Of a stretch of 15,047 bases of DNA, positions 6,623 through 13,678 are shown one piece after another (positions within the stretch are counted from its first letter, which is position 1; every line of letters starts with the position of its first letter). The stretch spans positions 1-15,047 of the forward strand of contig JAAVAF010000005.1 in assembly GCA_014804225.1 (NCBI GenBank), written 5' to 3'. Under the pieces are notes generated by a model that worked only from the letters and a program-made list of their open reading frames with translations, ran no database searches and had not been told where the DNA came from. Made by a program: the position numbers and the translations under genes. Source of the stretch: Lachnospiraceae bacterium. Lineage in GTDB: Bacteria; Bacillota; Clostridia; Lachnospirales; Lachnospiraceae.

Positions 6623-7585
6623 ATGAAAAGAAAGAAACAATTGTTGGAAATCCCAGTTATTATTTTAGTGTCGGGAGCATTCGTTTTTATATTACTTGGA
6701 GTATTAATCGGGTATCTATGGTGCAAATCGCATGTAATACAGAATGAAAATATATTACAATATGGAGTTGCAGAACAAAATTTAACGATTGAATCAATTA
6801 CATGGAAGGATTATCCGACATATAGGGAATTGACCTTTAACATTGATGGAAATATATCTTTTTATACCGGACCGAATGGAGTAATTACCTTCAGTAACCT
6901 TGCAGCTCAAAATGCTTTTGAGGAAACACACAGAGAACATAATGTTTTTTTCGAAGGAAGTGATTTCGTATACTATGATTATGCCTCGTATAACTTTAAT
7001 GATGGCAAAGTAACTGTCAACATTCCAAAACGATATAGCAGTAATCCGATTATTGATACCGTTCATAACAGCTATTACTTAACCTTTTATGAAAATGATG
7101 CAGCTTATGTCGCAGGCTGTATCAGTGTGTTGGACACGTACTATACAGTTTGGACGGAGGATGAAATCAGAGTTTCGGATGTGAATTTAGATGCATATCT
7201 AACTGCGTTTACGCTAAGTGGCACATATGATACAGTGAAACCGCTGCGTCAAAAGTCGTCTAAAGAAGAAATCAGTCTAAGAAAAGAAGAAGACAGTATT
7301 TTTGCCTACACAATAGAAAATAACACCGAAAGCAGTTGGGGTTACGAAAATCATCTGCCACATATCGAACTGTGGTATAAAGGTGTTTGGATTGAGTTAA
7401 ATTCCCCGTTTGATTATAACTTGATAAACAGCGCGATAAAACCTTCAGAAATACAGCATTTTGAAACTCCGGAGGAGATTGTCAACCAATATCCGACGCT
7501 TTTTCCGGGACGATACAGATTAGTCATATATGATGAAAACGGAGAATTTATCGTTAGTGATGTGTTTTCGGTTTGTATAGAATAA
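6623..7585 (+). CDS. Membrane-anchored hypothetical protein with C-terminal Ig-like (Big_14-type) region
   Basis: A 320-residue protein that I do not recognise by name. It starts with a basic stretch (MKRKKQ) and one long hydrophobic helix (about residues 9-33), so it is probably anchored in the membrane with the rest outside; there is no lipobox. Residues 40-215 are rich in Tyr, Asn and Asp and look like beta structure. Residues 225-320 have the layout of the bacterial Ig-like Big_14 family: YTIENNT, then an ELWYKGVWIEL strand pair, then SEIQHFETPEE, then a PGRYRLVIYDENG ending. This match is from memory of the family pattern. The start has GAGGTG 5 nt upstream and a promoter at 6559. The gene looks more A+T-rich than its neighbours by eye. 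No terminator is evident before the diguanylate cyclase 66 nt downstream. Confidence 0.75.
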   Translation: MKRKKQLLEIPVIILVSGAFVFILLGVLIGYLWCKSHVIQNENILQYGVAEQNLTIESITWKDYPTYRELTFNIDGNISFYTGPNGVITFSNLAAQNAFEETHREHNVFFEGSDFVYYDYASYNFNDGKVTVNIPKRYSSNPIIDTVHNSYYLTFYENDAAYVAGCISVLDTYYTVWTEDEIRVSDVNLDAYLTAFTLSGTYDTVKPLRQKSSKEEISLRKEEDSIFAYTIENNTESSWGYENHLPHIELWYKGVWIELNSPFDYNLINSAIKPSEIQHFETPEEIVNQYPTLFPGRYRLVIYDENGEFIVSDVFSVCIE

Positions 7586-7602
7586 GGATTCTCATATTTA
7601 TC

Positions 7603-7632
7603 TTGTGTTTGTATACAAAATGGGAGTATAAT
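7603..7632 (+). promoter_or_regulatory. Promoter of the diguanylate cyclase with a 12-bp palindrome in the spacer
   Basis: A -10 TATAAT (7627-7632) and a candidate -35 TTGTGT (7603-7608) are 18 nt apart. Between them lies the perfect palindrome TTTGTATACAAA (7608-7619), a position where a bound dimer would block RNA polymerase. The predicted start near 7639 would leave a leader of only about 12 nt, just enough for the GGAGG site at 7640-7644. Confidence 0.5.
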
Positions 7633-7651
7633 ATAAACAGGAGGCATGAAT

Positions 7652-9526
7652 ATGAAAAGAGTCGCATTATTTTCGGATGGCTGGAAACGATTGATAACGT
7701 ATGCATGGGTGGATGGAATGATGAAGTTTATTTCAAAGAGTGAAGAAAAAATCTGCCTGTGTCAGTATAACTGTCATGGAAACTGGAGCCACGATGAAAT
7801 GCATAATCACGGAGAGTACAATATCTATAAACTGCCAGATCTCTCGGAGTATGACGGTATTATTATGGACTGTACAAATATCTCCGATAAGGATGTTTTC
7901 AATGCTCTCGTCGATATGATACGAAAGAGCAATAAGCCGGTTGTCAGTATCGGTAATCATATAGAGGGATTTTATTATGCAGGTATTGACAACAAAAAGC
8001 CGATTGCGGATATGATGGAACATTTGTACGAAAAACATGGCTGCAGAACATTTATCTTTGCGGGTGGTCCGAAAGACAATTATGAAAATGAGCTTCGCGT
8101 ACTGTCTTACCAGGAGAGTCTTGACCGGATGGGACTTTCGAGGGAAGAGAATCCGGTATGGTATGGCGACTATGATTTTTCTACGGGAATAAAATATTTT
8201 GAGCAGTATATCGCGGGATTCGAGGGGAAACCAGTGGAATTTCCCGATGTGTTTGTCTGTGCGAATGATAATATTGCGGCAGGATTTTGTTACAGGGCGC
8301 AGGCGGATGGATATCGGATACCGGAAGATTTTAAGATAACAGGGTTTGACAATCTTGACAAGGCAATTTACTTCGAACCGCAGATTACAACGGTGAGTCA
8401 TATGCGCGAGAATATCGGAAACAAGACGATGGAGATTTTGGCCGATGTCTGGGCAGGCAAAGATGTCCCTGTGAATCATTTTATGCCGTCAAAATGTGTG
8501 TTCTCGGAGAGCTGCGGTTGTCCGAACAGCGGACTGCTTGATTACAGAAAATACGCTAGAAATCAAGTGATTTATGAGGTGGACCGACTTGAAAGGGAGG
8601 AATTGCTCACAAAGCTAGAGAGTGATATTACAACATGTGAGGATTATGCTGCGGTTTCCAGAGAAATAACAAATTATTTCCTGAGTTTGGATTGCAGCGG
8701 CTTTGTAATTGTGCTTGACAAAAGATTATATGAAGGAGCGGATCAAAGCGTATTTCCCACAGACGGCTACGATTGGGATAATCTTGTTATGGTGCATGGG
8801 GCAGAGGGAAAACAGAAATTGGGTTTCAAAGATCTGTCTGAACTGTTCGCTTCTTTTGAAAAGCGAGGAGGAGGCAACGCCTATATGTTTTCTCCGATTC
8901 ATTTCAGGGATAAATGCGTGGGCTTTAGCATCCTGAAAAATGGCAGGTTTTTGTATGATAACCCATATTTTTATGATATCCACAATACGATTACCAAGAC
9001 CTTTGAAAATCTGTATAAAAAGCGGCAGCTTGAGAGCGCGAATCAAAAAATGCGCGAGATTTATAACAGGGATCAGCTTACCGGACTATACAACCGCATC
9101 GCCTACGCGGAAATGATAGAACCCGAGTATGGCAAACATTGCAGAAATGGCAGAAAATGTGCAATTAATTTTATTGACGCCGATAATTTTAAGCAGATTA
9201 ATGATACATACGGACATGAAAAAGGCGATATGATTTTGAAAACAATAGCGAATGTTCTTGTTGATAAATGTACCGAAGAAGGTTATGTTTATCGATACGG
9301 CGGTGATGAGTTTATTGCCTTTTTCCCGCTTAATGAGGATGCCGATGCCGGGACATTTAAAAATGCTGTTTTGGAAGAACTTGAAAAAAATGACATACGT
9401 GTCAGTATTGGCGTGACAATCACAGAACCTGCATCTGATAAATCCTTTGAAGATTACATGAGAATGGCGGATCAGGAAATGTATCGGGTTAAGCAAGCAA
9501 GGAAAAAGGCGAAAAACGGAAATTGA
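7652..9526 (+). CDS. Cytosolic diguanylate cyclase: LacI-type ligand-binding fold + GAF-like region + GGDEF
   Basis: A 624-residue protein predicted to make cyclic di-GMP from two GTP. Residues 1-290 resemble the effector-binding half of LacI/PBP regulators (VFVCANDNIAAGFCYRAQADGYRIPEDFKITGFDN; ending CVFSESCGC), but there is no helix-turn-helix and no signal peptide, so the domain acts as an intracellular sensor. Residues about 300-455 look GAF-like, followed by a helical linker. The cyclase domain has RDQLTGLYNR, FIDADNFKQINDTYGHEKGD with D509, N517 and D526, and the active-site loop GGDEF (550-554). The inhibitory RxxD site is missing: positions 541-544 read TEEG. The start at 7652 is chosen because GGAGG (7640-7644) is 7 nt upstream; the ATG at 7646 is too close to it. 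The ligand is unknown; a sugar or nucleoside is likely from the fold. Confidence 0.92.
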   Translation: MKRVALFSDGWKRLITYAWVDGMMKFISKSEEKICLCQYNCHGNWSHDEMHNHGEYNIYKLPDLSEYDGIIMDCTNISDKDVFNALVDMIRKSNKPVVSIGNHIEGFYYAGIDNKKPIADMMEHLYEKHGCRTFIFAGGPKDNYENELRVLSYQESLDRMGLSREENPVWYGDYDFSTGIKYFEQYIAGFEGKPVEFPDVFVCANDNIAAGFCYRAQADGYRIPEDFKITGFDNLDKAIYFEPQITTVSHMRENIGNKTMEILADVWAGKDVPVNHFMPSKCVFSESCGCPNSGLLDYRKYARNQVIYEVDRLEREELLTKLESDITTCEDYAAVSREITNYFLSLDCSGFVIVLDKRLYEGADQSVFPTDGYDWDNLVMVHGAEGKQKLGFKDLSELFASFEKRGGGNAYMFSPIHFRDKCVGFSILKNGRFLYDNPYFYDIHNTITKTFENLYKKRQLESANQKMREIYNRDQLTGLYNRIAYAEMIEPEYGKHCRNGRKCAINFIDADNFKQINDTYGHEKGDMILKTIANVLVDKCTEEGYVYRYGGDEFIAFFPLNEDADAGTFKNAVLEELEKNDIRVSIGVTITEPASDKSFEDYMRMADQEMYRVKQARKKAKNGN

Positions 9527-9537
9527 AAAACTGAATA

Positions 9538-9599
9538 AATACCTCATAAATGCAAAAAATAAAACAGTAACTTGAGTAAAGAAGCAAAAATGAGGTATT
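9538..9599 (+). promoter_or_regulatory. Long inverted repeat that buries the RBS of the 68-residue gene
   Basis: AATACCTCAT (9538-9547) is perfectly complementary to ATGAGGTATT (9590-9599). Inside it a symmetrical AAA/AAA bulge is followed by TGC (9551-9553) pairing with GCA (9584-9586). The right arm contains the GAGGT Shine-Dalgarno sequence of the ATG at 9604. No T tract follows, so a translational rather than a termination role is inferred. It does not match any riboswitch class I know. Confidence 0.5.
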
Positions 9600-9603
9600 G
9601 ATT

Positions 9604-9810
9604 ATGGATTTTACAGACGGAATGCAGCAGGCAAGTCTGCCGCTTGGTTTATCGATGGGACTTACAAAGGACGATAAGGTGGTGGAGAACTACGATAAAC
9701 TCACGGAATATGAAAAAGAGCAGCTGATTGCACAGAGCAAGGACGTAAAGAGCAAGGACGAAATGCAGCAGCTGATACAAAAGTTGAATGACGGAGAAAG
9801 CATGATGTAA
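9604..9810 (+). CDS. Small hypothetical protein (68 aa)
   Basis: A 68-residue soluble, mostly helical protein of unknown function. The N-terminal part is polar with a short apolar patch (SLPLGLSMGLT); the second half is charged and probably helical (LTEYEKEQLIAQSKDVKSKDEMQQLIQKL). The ending of the form EKEQLI-x-SKDVKSKDEMQQLI resembles small orphan proteins seen in Clostridia, but I cannot name a family. It lies 77 nt behind the diguanylate cyclase with no terminator between, so it may be co-transcribed with it. GAGG (9592-9595) is 8 nt before the ATG and lies in one arm of an inverted repeat. An in-frame TTG at 9598 is possible but less likely. A strong terminator follows immediately, supporting a real transcription unit. 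Confidence 0.72.
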   Translation: MDFTDGMQQASLPLGLSMGLTKDDKVVENYDKLTEYEKEQLIAQSKDVKSKDEMQQLIQKLNDGESMM

Positions 9811-9815
9811 ATTAT

Positions 9816-9852
9816 AAAACAGCAATATACAGTAGACGTATGTTGCTGTTTT
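9816..9852 (+). terminator. Intrinsic terminator after the 68-residue gene
   Basis: AAAACAGCAA (9816-9825) pairs with TTGCTGTTTT (9843-9852). The stem continues inward through TATAC/GTATG to 15 pairs (one G-U) around a 7-nt loop. The T run forms the 3' end of the stem, and an A run precedes it, so it may also work on the opposite strand. Confidence 0.85.
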
Positions 9853-9861
9853 CTTGTATGG

Positions 9862-9884
9862 GACATTATGCGAATGTCATTTTT
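9862..9884 (+). terminator. Second, smaller terminator hairpin
   Basis: GACATT (9862-9867) pairs with AATGTC (9873-9878) around a 5-nt loop, followed by A and five T. It sits 9 nt after the first terminator and probably acts as a backup. Confidence 0.55.
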
Positions 9885-9927
9885 CACAAATTTATTTATT
9901 TTTTCCAAAATTATTTTAATATATCCT

Positions 9928-9958
9928 TTCAAAATATAAAAACTTAGTGTATTATAAT
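9928..9958 (+). promoter_or_regulatory. Candidate promoter of the zinc-finger/polA operon
   Basis: A consensus -10 TATAAT (9953-9958) lies 55 nt before the gene at 10014. The best -35 is only TTCAAA (9928-9933) with a long 19-nt spacer. It is the strongest -10 in the 129-nt gap after the terminators. Confidence 0.45.
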
Positions 9959-10013
9959 AGGGTAAACGCATTATGGAAACACATATGAAAGTTTATTATA
10001 TAAGAGGGTATCA

Positions 10014-10328
10014 ATGGATTGCAAGGAAACACAGCGATGTATTCATTTGTTTTTGAAGGATGAGTTGGAGGGTACAGCGCAGGAAGAAGAATTTGTCGAG
10101 CATGTACATTCCTGCAGTGAATGTATGGAGGAGCTCACAATCGAATATCTTTTATCCGAAGGTGTCAACAGACTTGAAAATGCGGATGAGATTGATGTGC
10201 AAAAGGAACTGGAAGAAATGCTGAACCGTGCGATGCTTCATGTTAAGCACAGGAAACAGTTGAAAGCCGGTCTTTTTTTGCTAGCATCAATGCTGATATG
10301 TATAATCCTTTTAGGAGGTACAGGATGA
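10014..10328 (+). CDS. Anti-sigma-type zinc-finger membrane protein, polA-coupled
   Basis: A 104-residue protein with an HC2-type zinc finger of the kind found in anti-sigma factors: Cys3, then His30-x3-Cys34-x2-Cys37. A charged helical linker (about 55-82) leads to one C-terminal membrane helix (residues 84-101) and only three residues beyond. It would sit in the membrane with the zinc finger in the cytosol and no extracellular sensor. No sigma factor gene is adjacent. The start has GAGGG 5 nt upstream. The stop overlaps the polA start in ATGA (10325-10328), and the polA ribosome binding site lies within this gene's last codons, so the two are translationally coupled. Function is not established; a link to polA is inference from the overlap. 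Confidence 0.8.
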   Translation: MDCKETQRCIHLFLKDELEGTAQEEEFVEHVHSCSECMEELTIEYLLSEGVNRLENADEIDVQKELEEMLNRAMLHVKHRKQLKAGLFLLASMLICIILLGGTG

Positions 10329-13066
10329 GTAAAATTGTTTTAATAGATGGTCACAGTATCCTAAACAGAGCTTTTTACGGAGTACCGATGCTTACCAATT
10401 CGGCGGGGCTTCATACAAATGCAGTATATGGTTTTTTAAATATTTTGTTCAAGATCTTGGACGAGGAAAATCCGGATTATCTGGCAGTTGCGTTTGATGT
10501 GAAAGCGCCAACGTTTCGGCATGAGATGTATCAGGATTACAAGGGCACGAGAAAGCCGATGCCCGAGGAATTACACGAACAAGTGCCGGTGATGAAGGAA
10601 ACGCTTGCCGCGATGGGCATAGAAATTGTGGAAAAACCGGGCTATGAGGCAGATGATATCCTCGGAACAATCGCAAAGCGTTCTGAAAAGGAGGGCATGG
10701 AGGTTTCGTTGGTATCGGGCGATCGGGATTTGCTGCAGATTGCGACGGAGCATATCAAAATCCGTATTCCCAAGACAAAGGGCGGAAAAACGGAGATTGA
10801 GGATTACTATGCAGACGATGTGAAACAGGCTTATCAGGTGACGCCCATACAGTTTATAGAGTTAAAAGCGCTTATGGGAGATACCGCAGACAATATCCCC
10901 GGTGTGCCAAAAGTCGGCGAAAAGACAGCCACAGAGCTTATGGTCACATACGGCTCGATCGATAATATTTATGAACATATTGAGGAGATATCTAAAAAAA
11001 GCATCAGGGAAAGTCTTTCCAATAACAGAGCGCTTGCCGATTTGAGTAAAAAGCTTGCTACGATTGATACCAATGCAGATATTGATTTTTCCTATGACAG
11101 AGCAAAACTTGAAGATTTGTTTACGCCCGAAGCATATGAATTGTTTAAAAAGTTGTCCTTTAAAAATATGCTTTCGCGCTTTGAGAACAAGGACGGCGCT
11201 AAAAAGGGTGCAAGTCCTGAAAAAGAAATTCAGATATCAGAGATAAAAAACAAACAAGAGTTTGAAGAAATAATCGAAAAGACCATAAAAAGCGGCAGTG
11301 CAGCGGTTCGCTTTATCAATATAAAAGGACAGAACGAGGGCGATTTGGGTGAAAGCGCAAGTGGTCAGATGTTTTTGCAGATTGAGCGCAGCGAGGAACG
11401 GTTTGGGTGTCTTATTTATGACAAGTCAGATGGAGAGATGGTTTATTTTGCGGAAAATACCGGAGAACTTACCAAAGCAGATATGAAGGCGGCGTTTGAC
11501 CAATGGATTACTGCTAAAACGATGAAGGTTTATTGTTTTGATGTGAAAAACGATTATCGGTGTTTTTATGATAGTGCGCTTTCTTCTCACGCGTTTACAA
11601 AAAACATTTTTGACTGTAAAATTGCGGCATATCTGATTAATCCGTTAAAGAACAATTATGAAATTGCGGATATTGCAGGGGAATATTTGAACAGCGCGAT
11701 AAAAAGCTGGTCAGAAGTGTTTGGAAAATCAGATTTGACAAATGCGTATGCAGCGGATAGAACAAAGTGCATTTCCCATCTCGCAAGAGAGACATATGTG
11801 CTTGGTCATGCGGGAGAAATCCTTGCGGCGGCACTTGCGCAGAATGGAATGGATAAACTCTTTCGCGAACTTGAGATGCCGTTGACTTATGTGCTCTATG
11901 ATATGGAACGAGAAGGAATTCTTGTAAAGCCTGAGGAGCTGAAAGCATACGGGGAGGCGCTTACAGGAAGAATTGATGCGCTTGAGAAAACGATTCATGA
12001 GGCGGCGGGAGAGGATTTTAATATTAATTCCCCAAAGCAACTTGGAGAGATTTTATTTGAAAAGTTAAAACTGCCCGGAGGAAAAAAGACAAAGACAGGG
12101 TATTCCACTGCGGCAGATGTGCTTGAAAAGCTTGCACCGGAGTATCCGATCGTTAATGATATTCTGGAATACAGAGGACTTACAAAGCTAAAGTCCACAT
12201 ATGCGGACGGGCTTGCAGCTTTTATTGATCAAGATAATAAAATACACACAAACTTCAATCAGACAATCACGGCGACGGGCAGACTTAGCTCGACAGAGCC
12301 GAATTTGCAGAATATTCCGATGCGCATGGAGCTTGGACGGCGTATTCGAAAGGTGTTTGTTCCACAGGGAGGCTGTATTTTTATGGATGCCGATTATTCC
12401 CAGATAGAGCTTCGTGTGCTTGCCCATATGTCGGGCGATACGCAGTTGATTGAAGCATATCAGATGGATGAGGACATTCACCGCATTACGGCGTCAAAAG
12501 TGTTCCATACACCATTTGAAGAAGTTACGGATTTACAGAGGAGAAATGCAAAGGCTGTCAATTTTGGAATTGTCTATGGTATCAGTTCGTTTGGACTTAG
12601 TCAGGACTTGAGTATTTCGCCCAAGGAAGCGAAAGTTTATATTGATGAGTATTTCAAAACATATCCGGGGATTAAAGGCTTTCTGGATAAGCTGGTAGCC
12701 GATGCAAAGGAGAAGGGGTACTGCGAAACGATGTTTGGAAGAAGGCGCCCCGTTCCGGAGTTGAAGTCTTCAAACTTTATGCAGCGTTCTTTTGGCGAAC
12801 GTGTTGCTATGAATTCCCCGATACAGGGAACAGCGGCGGACATTATCAAGATTGCGATGATTAACGTGTATGATGCGCTGAAAGCAAAGAAGTTAAAGTC
12901 AAAGCTGATACTGCAAATTCATGATGAGCTTTTGATTGAAACAAGACAGGACGAGGTGGAAACAGTGCGAACGCTTTTGACAAACGAGATGCAGAATGCG
13001 TGCAAACTTGCGGTGAAACTGGAAACGGATTTGCACACGGGTACGGATTGGTATGAGGCAAAATAG
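10325..13066 (+). CDS. polA: DNA polymerase I
   Basis: A 913-residue family A polymerase for Okazaki-fragment processing and gap repair. The 5'-nuclease domain (about 1-290) shows YKGTRKPMP, GYEADDILGT, SGDRDLLQI and the helix-hairpin GDTADNIPGVPKVGEKTA. The middle domain (about 300-500) keeps the shape of a 3'-5' exonuclease but lacks the DxE of motif I (VRFINIKG near residue 324) and the YxxxD of motif III, so proofreading is probably lost, as in Bacillus and Taq enzymes. The polymerase domain has motif A DADYSQIELR with Asp690, motif B RRNAKAVNFGIVYG (R739, K743, F747, Y751) and motif C QIHDELLIE with Asp867-Glu868. The start ATG at 10325 has AGGAGG 7 nt upstream and overlaps the preceding stop; upstream in-frame codons lie inside that gene. 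Confidence 0.97.
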   Translation: MSKIVLIDGHSILNRAFYGVPMLTNSAGLHTNAVYGFLNILFKILDEENPDYLAVAFDVKAPTFRHEMYQDYKGTRKPMPEELHEQVPVMKETLAAMGIEIVEKPGYEADDILGTIAKRSEKEGMEVSLVSGDRDLLQIATEHIKIRIPKTKGGKTEIEDYYADDVKQAYQVTPIQFIELKALMGDTADNIPGVPKVGEKTATELMVTYGSIDNIYEHIEEISKKSIRESLSNNRALADLSKKLATIDTNADIDFSYDRAKLEDLFTPEAYELFKKLSFKNMLSRFENKDGAKKGASPEKEIQISEIKNKQEFEEIIEKTIKSGSAAVRFINIKGQNEGDLGESASGQMFLQIERSEERFGCLIYDKSDGEMVYFAENTGELTKADMKAAFDQWITAKTMKVYCFDVKNDYRCFYDSALSSHAFTKNIFDCKIAAYLINPLKNNYEIADIAGEYLNSAIKSWSEVFGKSDLTNAYAADRTKCISHLARETYVLGHAGEILAAALAQNGMDKLFRELEMPLTYVLYDMEREGILVKPEELKAYGEALTGRIDALEKTIHEAAGEDFNINSPKQLGEILFEKLKLPGGKKTKTGYSTAADVLEKLAPEYPIVNDILEYRGLTKLKSTYADGLAAFIDQDNKIHTNFNQTITATGRLSSTEPNLQNIPMRMELGRRIRKVFVPQGGCIFMDADYSQIELRVLAHMSGDTQLIEAYQMDEDIHRITASKVFHTPFEEVTDLQRRNAKAVNFGIVYGISSFGLSQDLSISPKEAKVYIDEYFKTYPGIKGFLDKLVADAKEKGYCETMFGRRRPVPELKSSNFMQRSFGERVAMNSPIQGTAADIIKIAMINVYDALKAKKLKSKLILQIHDELLIETRQDEVETVRTLLTNEMQNACKLAVKLETDLHTGTDWYEAK

Positions 13067-13075
13067 AGGCGTGAA

Positions 13076-13678
13076 ATGAAAATCATAGGAATAACAGGCG
13101 GCGTTGGCGCGGGAAAGACGCAGGTGCTCTCTTATATTGCAGAGCATTATCGCTGTAGAATTATAAGGGCGGACGAGGCGGCACATCTTCTGTATGAGAA
13201 AGGACAAGAGTGTTACAAGGCGCTTGTGGCGTTTTTGGGAGAACAGATTTTGTCCAGTGACGGGACGATTGATAAGAAAAAAATGGCATCGCTGATTTTT
13301 GGGGATAAAGCACTTTTAGAAGGCGTAAATGCAATTGTACATCCAGCTGTAAAACGCTATATTATAGAACAGATTGCTTGTGAGCGCGCAAAGAAGGAAG
13401 TGGACTATTTTTTCATCGAGGCGGCGCTGTTAATAGAGGAGCATTATGATGAAATTGTGGACGAGCTTTGGTATATTCATTCCGATGAAGCTGTAAGACG
13501 AGAACGGTTATACCAGAGTCGGCAGTATAGTGAACAGAAGGTGTCGGACATTATGAAGAAGCAGCTTAGTGAGAATGCGTTTCGACAGCATTGCCAACGT
13601 GTGATATTAAACAACAGTGATTTAGAGGAAACCTATCAACAGATTCAAAGAATAATGGGAGATTTGGGGCATGAATAA
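13076..13678 (+). CDS. coaE: Dephospho-CoA kinase
   Basis: A 200-residue P-loop kinase that phosphorylates the 3'-hydroxyl of dephospho-CoA, the last step of coenzyme A synthesis. The Walker A motif ITGGVGAGKT occupies residues 6-15. The conserved Asp of the CoaE active site appears as Asp33 in RADEAAH. HPAVKRYI and EAALLIEEHYDEIVDELWYI follow in the family order, then the basic RLYQSRQYS lid. Length is normal for the family. It begins 9 nt after polA, with AGAGG overlapping the polA stop, and its last codons overlap the start of the FtsA-like gene by 8 nt, so the genes form one operon. Confidence 0.95.
   Translation: MKIIGITGGVGAGKTQVLSYIAEHYRCRIIRADEAAHLLYEKGQECYKALVAFLGEQILSSDGTIDKKKMASLIFGDKALLEGVNAIVHPAVKRYIIEQIACERAKKEVDYFFIEAALLIEEHYDEIVDELWYIHSDEAVRRERLYQSRQYSEQKVSDIMKKQLSENAFRQHCQRVILNNSDLEETYQQIQRIMGDLGHE

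Noticed and set aside
7733..8479. 248-codon minus-strand open frame inside the diguanylate cyclase gene
   Set aside because: It is the antisense of a strongly supported gene, with no ribosome binding site and no recognisable domain.
9086..9547. 153-codon minus-strand open frame at the end of the GGDEF region
   Set aside because: It mirrors the conserved GGDEF coding sequence and has no start signal of its own.
9527..9603. Possible c-di-GMP (GEMM) riboswitch before the small gene
   Set aside because: The GEMM-I and GEMM-II core sequences are absent; only the simple inverted repeat is present.
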